64,000 bases of DNA from Anaeromassilibacillus senegalensis. Lineage in GTDB: Bacteria > Bacillota > Clostridia > Oscillospirales > Acutalibacteraceae. The stretch is from NCBI RefSeq assembly GCF_001261775.1, contig NZ_LN868536.1, positions 372,001-436,000 of the forward strand, read 5' to 3'. The position numbers and the translations under genes are program-made. Positions 27,884-35,073 of this stretch are shown one piece after another. Under the pieces are notes generated by a model, which made no database searches, had not been told where the DNA came from, and saw only the letters and a list, made by a program, of their open reading frames with translations. The first letter of the stretch is position 1. Each line of letters opens with the position of its first letter.

Positions 27884-28957
27884 ATGAATGAATATAAAAT
27901 TGTATTGCTGAAGGGCGACGGAATCGGTCCGGAAATTGTGGACCAGGCGGTCAAGGTGCTGAATAAAGCGGCGGAGAAATTCGCTTTCCGCGTCAACTAC
28001 GACGAAGCCCTGCTGGGCGGCAGTGCCATCGACGCGACCGGCACGCCCCTGCCACAGGAGACGATTGACAAGTGCAAAGCGGCGGATTCCACGCTGCTGG
28101 GCGCGGTCGGAGGCCCAAAGTGGGACACTCTGCCGGGCGATCAGCGTCCGGAAAAGGGGCTGCTGGGCATCCGCGGCGCACTGGGCCTGTTTGCCAATCT
28201 GCGTCCGGCGGTTATCTTTGATGAACTGCGCGACGCTTCCCCGCTGAAGGCGGAAATCATCGGCGGCAAATTGGATGTGATGGTGGTGCGCGAGCTGACC
28301 GGCGGCATCTATTTCGGTGAGCGCGGCCGCAAAGAGATCAACGGCGCGGAGGCGGCGTATGATACGGAACTGTACACCGTGCCGGAGATCGAGCGCATTG
28401 CGCGCGTGGCGTTCGACATGGCGCGCAAGCGTGGCAAGAAGCTGTGCAGCGTGGATAAAGCCAACGTGTTGGAATCCTCCCGCTTGTGGCGCGCAACCGT
28501 TGCCCGCATCGGCGCGGAGGAATTCCCGGATGTGGAGCTGAGCAACATGTATGTGGACAACTGCGCAATGCAGCTGGTACGCAACCCGCAGCAGTTCGAC
28601 GTCATCGTGACCTCCAATATCTTTGGCGACATTCTCTCCGACGAGGCGTCCATGATCAGCGGCAGCATCGGTATGCTGGCCTCCGCCAGCCTGGGCGCGG
28701 ACCAGTCCGGCCTGTATGAGCCGATCCATGGTTCTGCTCCGGACATCGCGGGCACCGGCAAGGCAAACCCGCTGGCGACGATTCTCTCCGTTGCGATGAT
28801 GCTGCAATACTCCCTGAACCAGCCCGAAGCCGCCAAGGCGATTGAAGATGCGGTTTCCGCCGCCCTCAGGCAGGCGCGCACCGCAGATATTGCCAGGGAA
28901 GGCATGAAGACCGTGACCTGCGAAGAGATGGGAGACCTGGTCTGCAGCCTGCTGTAA
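27884..28957 (+). CDS. leuB: 3-isopropylmalate dehydrogenase
   Basis: 357 residues. NAD-dependent oxidative decarboxylation of 3-isopropylmalate in leucine synthesis. Motifs: [76 protein letters not shown] and [29 protein letters not shown] precedes the ATG. leuC and leuD, which act between LeuA and LeuB, are not in this window. No terminator separates it from azlC. Confidence 0.96.
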   Translation: MNEYKIVLLKGDGIGPEIVDQAVKVLNKAAEKFAFRVNYDEALLGGSAIDATGTPLPQETIDKCKAADSTLLGAVGGPKWDTLPGDQRPEKGLLGIRGALGLFANLRPAVIFDELRDASPLKAEIIGGKLDVMVVRELTGGIYFGERGRKEINGAEAAYDTELYTVPEIERIARVAFDMARKRGKKLCSVDKANVLESSRLWRATVARIGAEEFPDVELSNMYVDNCAMQLVRNPQQFDVIVTSNIFGDILSDEASMISGSIGMLASASLGADQSGLYEPIHGSAPDIAGTGKANPLATILSVAMMLQYSLNQPEAAKAIEDAVSAALRQARTADIAREGMKTVTCEEMGDLVCSLL

Positions 28958-28966
28958 AAAGAGATA

Positions 28967-29722
28967 TTGGAGCGAAGCAAAAGAGTGGAACAATCAACAT
29001 TGACCTTTCAAAAGGGGCTGAAGGACGGCATGCCGATCTGCCTGGGCTACCTCAGCGTATCCTTTGCGTTCGGCATCCTGGCGACGCAGGGCGGCCTGCC
29101 CGTATGGGTGGCGCTGCTGATCTCCATGACCAATCTGACCTCCGCGGGCCAGGTGGCGGGTACGCAGCTCATTTTGACAGGCGGTATGTACATAGAAATT
29201 GCAATTACTACGTTTATTATCAACATCCGCTATATGCTGATGTCGCTTTCCCTCTCCCAAAAGGTGGAGGCGAAAATGACGAACCTGCAACGGTGGATTC
29301 TGGCCTTTGGCATCACGGATGAAATCTTTGCCGTGGCGAGCCAGCAGAAAGAAGAGGTCAGTGCAAAATATCTGTCCGGTTTGATCGTTACTCCCTATGT
29401 GGGCTGGGCGCTGGGGACTTTCCTGGGGGCGACGGCGGCGGGCCTGCTGCCGATGTCCCTGCGCGACGCGCTTGGCATTGCGATCTATGGCATGTTTATC
29501 GCGATCATCATTCCGCCCGCCCGCAAGGCGAGGCCGGTCGCTGTGGTTGTCGTGCTGTCCATCGCGCTGAGCTGTGCGTTTAAATGGCTGCCTCTGCTGA
29601 ACCAGATTTCCTCCGGCTGGGTGATTATCATCTGCGCCGTGCTGGTGTCCGCCTATGCGGCGGCGCGCTACCCGATCGATGAGGAAGCGCCGGAACCGGA
29701 AAAGGCGGGTGGGGAAGCATGA
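28967..29722 (+). CDS. azlC: AzlC-family branched-chain amino acid exporter subunit
   Basis: 251 residues. AzlC with AzlD exports branched-chain amino acids and analogues such as azaleucine. The opening GLKDGMPICLGYLSVSFAFG and the ITTFIINIRYMLMSLSL stretch are typical, with about six to seven hydrophobic helices. The start is uncertain: TTG at 28967, after AAAGAGA, or GTG at 28985, 12 nt after GGAG. It is 9 bp after leuB and overlaps azlD by 4 bp (ATGA), so it likely belongs to the leucine T-box transcript. Confidence 0.9.
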   Translation: MERSKRVEQSTLTFQKGLKDGMPICLGYLSVSFAFGILATQGGLPVWVALLISMTNLTSAGQVAGTQLILTGGMYIEIAITTFIINIRYMLMSLSLSQKVEAKMTNLQRWILAFGITDEIFAVASQQKEEVSAKYLSGLIVTPYVGWALGTFLGATAAGLLPMSLRDALGIAIYGMFIAIIIPPARKARPVAVVVVLSIALSCAFKWLPLLNQISSGWVIIICAVLVSAYAAARYPIDEEAPEPEKAGGEA

Positions 29723-30063
29723 TCGATTACACGCGCATCCTGCTCTCCATCGCAGTGATGGCGGTTGTCACCTATGTGATCCGCGTGTCGCCCCTGGCGA
29801 TTTTTAAAAAGAAAATTCAAAACCGGTTTATCCGTTCCTTTTTGGCCTATGTGCCGTATGCGGTGCTGGCGGCCATGACCTTCCCGGCCATTCTGTTTTC
29901 CACCGCGGAAGCGGTGACGATGCAGAGTGTGCTGTGCGCCTCCATCGGGATGGTCGTTGCGCTGCTGCTGGCTTATAAGGACAAGGGGCTGCTCACCGTG
30001 GCGGTAGGGTCTACGGCGGCGGTTTTCCTCATGGAACAGATTACAAGGTTTATTTTTGTATAA
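29719..30063 (+). CDS. azlD: AzlD-family branched-chain amino acid exporter subunit
   Basis: 114 residues with three to four hydrophobic helices: ILLSIAVMAVVTYVIRVSPL, a central FLAYVPYAVLAAMTFPAIL, then SIGMVVALLLAYKDKGLLT and a final VAVGSTAAVFLMEQI. Length and pattern fit the small subunit of the AzlCD exporter. It overlaps azlC by ATGA, ensuring coupled synthesis. Confidence 0.88.
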   Translation: MIDYTRILLSIAVMAVVTYVIRVSPLAIFKKKIQNRFIRSFLAYVPYAVLAAMTFPAILFSTAEAVTMQSVLCASIGMVVALLLAYKDKGLLTVAVGSTAAVFLMEQITRFIFV

Positions 30064-30107
30064 GGAAAGAGTGAACGGAATGCGCGGCCCGTCCACTCTT
30101 TCCTTCC
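30064..30107. terminator. Terminator after azlD
   Basis: GGAAAGAGTG and CACTCTTTCC form a 10-bp stem followed by TTCCTTTT. The reverse strand also has an A/T-rich flank, so it could serve the convergent deaminase gene too. Confidence 0.75.
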
Positions 30108-30198
30108 TTTTATGCAATTTTAATGCCCGGCTAAAATAACGATGGTTGCGCGGAAATTCCAGACAATTGAGCGGGTGGGCCCATTTGCTGAAATGGGT

Positions 30199-30687
30199 TT
30201 AATAACCGAAGATGCCCTCCAGCGATTCGTCAAAAGTGACCCAGTCCATGACGTCCACGCTGATGAACTCTGTTTTGTTCAGACGGATGACCACGCGCGC
30301 GATACCCGCGTTGATGATCTGCCGCTTGCACATGGAACAGCTGGACGGGTTTTCCACATATTCTCCGGTTTTGGCGTCCTTGCCGACCAGGTACAGGGTG
30401 GAGCCGATCATATCGCGCCGGGCGGCGCTGATGATGGCGTTGGCTTCCGCGTGCACCGCGCGGCAGACTTCGTACCGCTCTCCGCGCGGGATGCCGAGGC
30501 TTTCCCGGATGCAGATGCCGGTATCGATGCAGTTTTTCCGGCCGCGCGGCGCACCATTATAGCCGGTGGAAACGATTTCGTCGTTATGAACGATAATGGC
30601 GCCGAAATTACGGCGCAGGCAGGTGCCGCGCTCAGAGACGGTTTCGGCAATATCCAGATAGTAATTTTCTTTGTCGGTTCGCTGCAT
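30199..30687 (-). CDS. dCMP deaminase family protein (ComEB-like)
   Basis: About 162 residues from the ATG at 30687 (GAGAGAGGGAA upstream); the frame extends to 30762 but lacks a better site. The zinc-dependent cytidine/deoxycytidylate deaminase signature is complete: VCRAVHAEANAI with the His ligand and catalytic Glu, and NPSSCSMCKRQI with two Cys ligands. GAIIVHNDEIVSTGYNGAPRG is the substrate-loop region. It likely makes dUMP from dCMP for thymidylate synthesis. It stands alone, convergent to azlD. Confidence 0.9.
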   Translation of the reverse strand: MQRTDKENYYLDIAETVSERGTCLRRNFGAIIVHNDEIVSTGYNGAPRGRKNCIDTGICIRESLGIPRGERYEVCRAVHAEANAIISAARRDMIGSTLYLVGKDAKTGEYVENPSSCSMCKRQIINAGIARVVIRLNKTEFISVDVMDWVTFDESLEGIFGY

Positions 30688-30833
30688 AGGTATTCCCTCT
30701 CTCCATGTCGAATTATGGTCAACATTTATGATAGAGGATTTTCGCTTTGGAATCAATGGCAAATCGGAAATTAATATGATATACTAAAACTTATACTAAA
30801 TCAGCCCGATTCGGGCGTTCGGAGGTTGCCATT

Positions 30834-31700
30834 TTGCAGGAAACATTTAGGTTGTCCGATCCCAGCGCCATCAAGGCGCTGTTGGCCCGTCATGGGTTTA
30901 CGTTTTCCAAATCACTGGGACAGAACTTTTTGATCAACCCATCAGTCTGCCCGCGCATGGCGGAGGAGTGCGGCGCGGCGCCGGGCGTGGGCGTATTGGA
31001 AGTAGGGCCCGGTATCGGCGTGCTGACCGTGGAGCTGGCGAAACGCGCGGAAAAAGTGGTATCCGTAGAGCTGGACAAGCGGCTTCTGCCGGTATTGGAA
31101 GAGACGCTAGCGCCCTATGACAATGTAAAAGTGGTCAATGACGATATTCTCAAGGTGGATCTGAAAAAGCTGCTGCGGGAGGAATTCCCGGGTATGCAGG
31201 TTGTGGTTTGCGCGAACCTGCCGTATTACATCACTTCGCCGGTCATCATGCGTCTGTTGGAGGAGCGGCTGCCCATCGCAGGTTTGACGGTGATGGTGCA
31301 GAAGGAAGCGGCCCAGCGGCTTTGCGCGCAGCCCGGCAAACGGGAGTGCGGCGCGGTGAGTGTGGCGGTGCAATATTACGCGGAGCCGCGCGTACTGTTC
31401 CAGGTTTTGCGCGGGAGCTTTCTGCCGCCGCCCAACGTGGATTCTTCAGTGATCCGGTTGGATGTGCGCCTGGAGGCCGCAATTGACATTCCAAATGAAA
31501 AGAAGTTCTTCGCATTGGTAAAAGCGGCATTTGGCCAGCGCAGGAAAACCATTCTCAACGCGGTTGCGGCGGGTTTGTCGGTTCCCAAGGAACGCATTGC
31601 CGCCGCCTGTGACGCGGCTGGAATCGCGCAGAACGCCCGGGCGGAGCAGATGACCATGGAGCAGTTTGCCGCCCTCAGCCGGGCGATGGAGAGCCTTTAA
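30834..31700 (+). CDS. rsmA: 16S rRNA dimethyladenosine methyltransferase
   Basis: 288 residues (also known as KsgA). It dimethylates two adjacent adenosines at the 3' end of 16S rRNA during 30S maturation. SKSLGQNFLINPS, the SAM site LEVGPGIGVLTVELA and the catalytic NLPYYITSPVIMRLLE are diagnostic. The start is TTG at 30834, 8 nt after GGAGG. Two small genes follow closely on the same strand. Confidence 0.95.
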   Translation: MQETFRLSDPSAIKALLARHGFTFSKSLGQNFLINPSVCPRMAEECGAAPGVGVLEVGPGIGVLTVELAKRAEKVVSVELDKRLLPVLEETLAPYDNVKVVNDDILKVDLKKLLREEFPGMQVVVCANLPYYITSPVIMRLLEERLPIAGLTVMVQKEAAQRLCAQPGKRECGAVSVAVQYYAEPRVLFQVLRGSFLPPPNVDSSVIRLDVRLEAAIDIPNEKKFFALVKAAFGQRRKTILNAVAAGLSVPKERIAAACDAAGIAQNARAEQMTMEQFAALSRAMESL

Positions 31701-31725
31701 ACGATCGTTTCAGGAGGGGATTACA

Positions 31726-32049
31726 GTGACAGATCATAAACTTTCTTTTATTTTTTATGAGGTGGGAACCATCCTCTGCGTGGTGGCGATGGTATTGGGA
31801 CCGGCCGGAATCGAGAACTGGTCCGTGGCTGCTTCCATTGTTGCGGTTTTTCTGGCCTGTACCGGCATCTACCTCGCCTTTTCCAGCTGGACGGTTCCAC
31901 CGCGGGGACGGCCGACCCTGGAGCAGGAGGAAACCGACGGGCTGGAATGTGTCGGACTGAAAGAGGAAGCTCCCGATACTCCAGTGGAGGGAGAGCAAAT
32001 AGTAGAACCCTGTGAAGAAAAAGAAGAGGACAAAGAGCCCCTTCTTTGA
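31726..32049 (+). CDS. Small membrane protein with acidic tail
   Basis: 107 residues from GTG at 31726, preceded by AGGAGGGG. Two hydrophobic helices (SFIFYEVGTILCVVAMVLG and SVAASIVAVFLACTGIYLAF) are followed by a 55-residue highly acidic tail (Glu/Asp-rich, ending EEKEEDKEPLL). Family not recognised. It lies 25 bp downstream of rsmA and 14 bp upstream of a lipoprotein gene. Confidence 0.72.
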   Translation: MTDHKLSFIFYEVGTILCVVAMVLGPAGIENWSVAASIVAVFLACTGIYLAFSSWTVPPRGRPTLEQEETDGLECVGLKEEAPDTPVEGEQIVEPCEEKEEDKEPLL

Positions 32050-32063
32050 AAACGGAGGAAAAA

Positions 32064-32555
32064 ATGAAAAAGTGTGGCGTACTATTGGCGGCGCTCATAC
32101 TCCTGCTTGTGATGGGGTGCAGTGCTCCGAACACGAAGAAAGCGGAAAAAGACCAGTATTATGAAGTGCTGTCCGCCGAGAGCGGCGAGATGGTTTATAC
32201 CATCACAGAGGACACCGCCGTTGAAAAGATCAATGATGCGCTGGATTCTGCTTCCGACCAGACAAATGAAGACGCGGATACGCTTGGCCTGAAGGGGACG
32301 GAAGAATATGTTTATGTCTGCTATCAGGAAAAGACACTGCTGGCTGGGCAAAGTCCCGATGAGGAACGGGGATACGAAGAGATTTGCCGGACGACGACCT
32401 ATGTGGATTCGTTCTACATCACGACGGCGATTCCGCCGGATATGGTGAAGAGTATGCATATCCCGCAGGAGATGATGAACTTCACCCTTAAGGTTCCGGA
32501 TGAGGGGATGGAGGTATTAAGCAATCCGGGACAGTTTTTTGAAACGGAATTATAA
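32064..32555 (+). CDS. Small putative lipoprotein
   Basis: 163 residues from the ATG at 32064 (CGGAGG upstream). The signal peptide ends in a lipobox (LILLLVMGC), predicting membrane anchoring. The remaining 140 residues are acidic and match no family I know; TEEYVYVCYQEKTLLAG and YVDSFYITTAIPPDMV look like beta strands of a small globular domain. It is last in the rsmA cluster and followed by a strong terminator. Confidence 0.75.
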   Translation: MKKCGVLLAALILLLVMGCSAPNTKKAEKDQYYEVLSAESGEMVYTITEDTAVEKINDALDSASDQTNEDADTLGLKGTEEYVYVCYQEKTLLAGQSPDEERGYEEICRTTTYVDSFYITTAIPPDMVKSMHIPQEMMNFTLKVPDEGMEVLSNPGQFFETEL

Positions 32556-32566
32556 TGAGAATAAAA

Positions 32567-32595
32567 AGAGGACGCGATCCTGCGTCCTCTTTTTT
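32567..32595 (+). terminator. Terminator after the lipoprotein gene
   Basis: AGAGGACGC and GCGTCCTCT with a 6-nt loop, followed by TTTTT. Confidence 0.93.
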
Positions 32596-32664
32596 GGTTA
32601 TTAGAGATTTAAAAGATAACATTGGATATAACAGGTAAAATTATTTCACCTTGGCAAAATGAGG

Positions 32665-32693
32665 TTGATTTTTATGGGTCTATAAAGTATAGT
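32665..32693 (+). promoter_or_regulatory. Promoter of the ribbon-helix-helix gene
   Basis: TTGATT, 17 nt, TATAGT, ending about 30 bp before the ATG at 32726. The AAAAAGGAGGTG site follows. Confidence 0.65.
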
Positions 32694-32725
32694 GTTATTA
32701 ACGGCCCATAAAAAGGAGGTGCACG

Positions 32726-32902
32726 ATGGGCGAGAAAAAACTAGGCCGACCGACAGACAATCCAAAGGAAATTGTATTAAAAATTCGTTTGGATAAAGGT
32801 TCTGAGGAAATGCTTAAGGAATGCCGCGATCAAATGAAACTTTCAAAAGCGGAGATTATCCGACGCGGCATAAAATTGATGCACGACGGCCTCGAAAAAT
32901 AA
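32726..32902 (+). CDS. Small ribbon-helix-helix-like DNA-binding protein
   Basis: 58 residues, starting MGEKKLGRPTDNPKEIVLKI. A basic N-terminus, one beta-strand (IVLKIRLDKGS) and two helices (EEMLKECRDQM, then LSKAEIIRRGIKLMHDGL) fit the MetJ/Arc ribbon-helix-helix fold. AAAAAGGAGGTG lies before the ATG. Proteins of this size and type are common near mobilisation regions of clostridial integrative elements. The GC content falls in this part of the window. Confidence 0.75.
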   Translation: MGEKKLGRPTDNPKEIVLKIRLDKGSEEMLKECRDQMKLSKAEIIRRGIKLMHDGLEK

Positions 32903-33048
32903 AAAAGGAAAGCGGTGCGTCGTCAGCAAACGTAATACACCACTTTCCCCACACAACAGCCCTTAACCAGACCATTGCACAAATATTGTACCATGTGCGT
33001 CCCGGTCTGGCAAGGCGTTGTGAAAAATCATGTAAAGGGATGGTACAT
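32903..33048. other. Non-coding segment with two hairpins
   Basis: GGAAAGCGGTG pairs with CACCACTTTCC (32907-32968). Further on, CCAGACC pairs with GGTCTGG around an inner TTGCACA/TGTGCG. It lies between the ribbon-helix-helix gene and the next small gene. Function unknown. Confidence 0.45.
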
Positions 33049-33348
33049 ATGGAAACAAGCTATCTGGAAGCGTTTGCGAATGGAAATCTGCAAATACAGG
33101 ATCGAATCTACCGGCGCAGCTCCGCTTATGACAAGGCTTTGAAAGAGGCTTGCAGAGCGGAAGACGCGCTCCGGGAAACGCTGAACGGGGCGGAAAAGGA
33201 ATTGTTTGAAAAGATGATCAGCGCGGAGGCAAGGCTCCATTCATTGTCGGAGACCGACCGCTTCATTCACGGCTACCGGCTCGGCGTGCGGATGACCATG
33301 GAGGTATTCACCGGGCGGGACGACCTGATGTTCGGCGGAGAAGCATAA
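33049..33348 (+). CDS. Small accessory protein resembling DUF6809
   Basis: 99 residues from the ATG at 33049, after AAAGGGATG. Entirely helical-looking and charged: SYLEAFANGNLQIQDRIY, RRSSAYDKALKEACRAED, LNGAEKELFEKMISAEARL and ETDRFIHGYRLGVRMTMEV. The pattern (G-N-x-n, ...K-x-LFE..., ...F-x-x-GYRLG) resembles the DUF6809 group carried by many clostridial accessory regions. That resemblance is from memory. The frame is open upstream to 32821 without a ribosome-binding site. The 104-bp repeat begins at its stop codon. Confidence 0.7.
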   Translation: METSYLEAFANGNLQIQDRIYRRSSAYDKALKEACRAEDALRETLNGAEKELFEKMISAEARLHSLSETDRFIHGYRLGVRMTMEVFTGRDDLMFGGEA

Positions 33349-33451
33349 AAAATAGCTGATTCCGAAGAAACCTCCGCGCGGAACGACAGGAAAGCCACAG
33401 CAGTCCATTTTTTGTTGCGCGTGGATGTCTCGGGATTTTCTATAAACGATG
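33348..33451 (+). repeat. 104-bp direct repeat, copy 1
   Basis: Identical over 104 bp to 34881-34984. It contains AACCTCCGCGCGGAACGACA and CATTTTTTGTTGCGCGTGGA. It directly follows the preceding CDS. Both reading directions carry an open frame, but no ribosome-binding site is seen, so it is treated as a repeat. Confidence 0.95.
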
Positions 33452-33764
33452 GGCACAATAAAAAATAGTGTTGGATTCAGTTTGTACGATTGGGTTCATG
33501 TCAAGACAACGAGGCTGGAAAGGCTGATGATTAGGGCGTTTAACGGATCTTCCCAGCTTGTGCTGCAAAATCTTTACAGGTCATGATTTGACCAAAATTC
33601 CGCCTGATTCCCGCTCTAATTTTATAAAGACTTGGCGCAATATAAGAATAGATACAGCGACTTGACAGTTTCGGCATTAGCATTTAGAGTATAAGAAACA
33701 AAAATATTGGCATTAGGCGAATAAGGCGTACTAGACAAAATCGGAATTTGGAGGAAAAGAGATT
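33452..33764. other. AT-rich intergenic region
   Basis: No gene seen. It holds the promoter at 33662-33690 and otherwise unremarkable AT-rich DNA. Confidence 0.5.
33662..33690 (+). promoter_or_regulatory. Promoter of the SnoaL-like gene
   Basis: TTGACA, 17 nt, TAGAGT, about 75 bp upstream of the ATG at 33765. Confidence 0.65.
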
Positions 33765-34121
33765 ATGTTAAGGCCTAAAGAAGTAATATCTAAATGGGTA
33801 GATGCTTTTAATAACCATGATGTAGAAGAAATTACGAGTCTTTATCACGAAGATGCAACCAATCATCAAGTAGCCAATGAACCCGTTATTGGAATTGAAG
33901 CAATTCGTGCAATGTTCACTAACGAGTTTTCTATTGCGGATATGGCTTGCATTGTAGAAAATATATTTGAAGATGGACAGTGGGCAATTTTAGAATGGAA
34001 AGACCCATTAGGATTAAGAGGTTGTGGATTTTTTCATGTTGTTAATGGGAAAATTCTGTTTCAAAGAGGGTATTGGGATAAACTATCCTTTTTGAAACAG
34101 CACAATTTGTCTATCGAATAA
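33765..34121 (+). CDS. SnoaL-like / NTF2-fold protein
   Basis: 118 residues with the nuclear-transport-factor-2-like pattern of SnoaL-type small enzymes: WVDAFNNHDVEEITSLYHED, then GIEAIRAMFTNEFSI and a C-terminal FFHVVNGKILFQRGYWDKL. Such domains bind small hydrophobic ligands, or catalyse isomerisation or hydrolysis; no substrate can be named. GGAGG precedes the ATG. The gene is clearly more AT-rich than the surrounding housekeeping genes and sits between the two 104-bp repeats, suggesting horizontal acquisition. Confidence 0.8.
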   Translation: MLRPKEVISKWVDAFNNHDVEEITSLYHEDATNHQVANEPVIGIEAIRAMFTNEFSIADMACIVENIFEDGQWAILEWKDPLGLRGCGFFHVVNGKILFQRGYWDKLSFLKQHNLSIE

Positions 34122-34880
34122 ATAGACAACTCCCGATTTGTCGGGCAGATTTGTCGTGCGCCTTATTGGCAAAAGACGTACTACCCATTTTGTTGTTTTC
34201 AATCGTGGCAAGCAGGGCACAACGGTACACACCGTTATGCGTTTGCCCATTTTCCGCTATGCGAAAACTGCTCAAACCGCTTGTTGGGAGCTACCCCCAA
34301 TCCCCCGTCAAAGGGCGCTGAAAACGAGAGGTTTGACCGACTTGCTCACAGCGTCCGGTTAGGGGTGATGAAAAAGGCCCCGCTGAACATTTTCCGAGGT
34401 TTGGGTTTCAGTACCCAACAAGCGTTTTGCAGGAGTGTATATACTCTTGTTCTGCTTGCCACGATTGTTTTAAATGGAATTGGGATTCCCGCCGCACGTG
34501 AAAATAGCCCCGATATGAGACGGGGGTCAGTCTCACGCCGGGGCTGTCAAGCAGAACGATAGACCCCCTCGGTTCCGCGCCCGCAGAGCCCCGTTCTGTC
34601 AGGGTTAGGGAGCCCCTATTTTTCCGCTTTCGCAGTCGGTTCTTTACTCCGCGTCATCCCTCCCTCAGATAGGCGACGGCTTATTACATACAAAACGTCG
34701 GCGCGAGGGTTCCCATTTTGCAGGCGAGAAAATCCCGCCCAACTTCACAAAAGTATGTTGCAAGAACTTTTACCACAGAACGGAGCCGATACGCGCAAAC
34801 CCGCATGAAATCAGAGGCTTTCGCATGGCGGTATAAAGTCCTATACGGTCTTTTGAGTTGTTTTTTGCTATTTGGGCAAT
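34122..34880. other. Structured non-coding region inside the direct repeats
   Basis: No credible gene in about 760 bp. Several inverted repeats interlock: CAATCGTGGCAAGCAG (34200-34215) with CTGCTTGCCACGATTG (34452-34467); GTTCTGCTTG (34449-34458) with CAAGCAGAAC (34548-34557); GCTTGTTGGG near 34281 with CCCAACAAGC near 34424; and AGCCCCG/CGGGGCT around GAGAC/GTCTC near 34506-34545. It may be a remnant of an integrative element or a structured RNA. I could not identify it. Confidence 0.5.
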
Positions 34881-34984
34881 AAAAATAGCTGATTCCGAAG
34901 AAACCTCCGCGCGGAACGACAGGAAAGCCACAGCAGTCCATTTTTTGTTGCGCGTGGATGTCTCGGGATTTTCTATAAACGATG
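34881..34984 (+). repeat. 104-bp direct repeat, copy 2
   Basis: Base-for-base identical to 33348-33451 by eye, in the same orientation. It ends 14 bp before the terminator of the minus-strand ddl-argS operon. Confidence 0.95.
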
Positions 34985-34998
34985 ATATAAAATAAAAG

Positions 34999-35044
34999 AA
35001 ACCGGCGTTTCCAAAAGCTTTCAAGCTTCCGGAAACGCCGGTTT
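34999..35044 (-). terminator. Terminator of the ddl-murI-argS operon
   Basis: AAACCGGCGTTTCC and GGAAACGCCGGTTT form a 14-bp stem, with an inner AAGCTT-rich loop that also pairs. On the minus strand it is followed by a T-rich stretch (TTTCTTTTATTTT). Confidence 0.92.
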
Positions 35045-35073
35045 TGTATGTAATGGATACACTGTTTGGAAGC

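Noticed and set aside
34138..34790. A group II intron or an insertion sequence
   Set aside because: No reverse transcriptase or transposase frame and no recognisable intron 5' end or domain V.
34684..34941. Open frame on the minus strand through the second 104-bp repeat
   Set aside because: No ribosome-binding site; the same repeat at 33348 is open in the same frame but continues into different sequence, so it is not a conserved protein.
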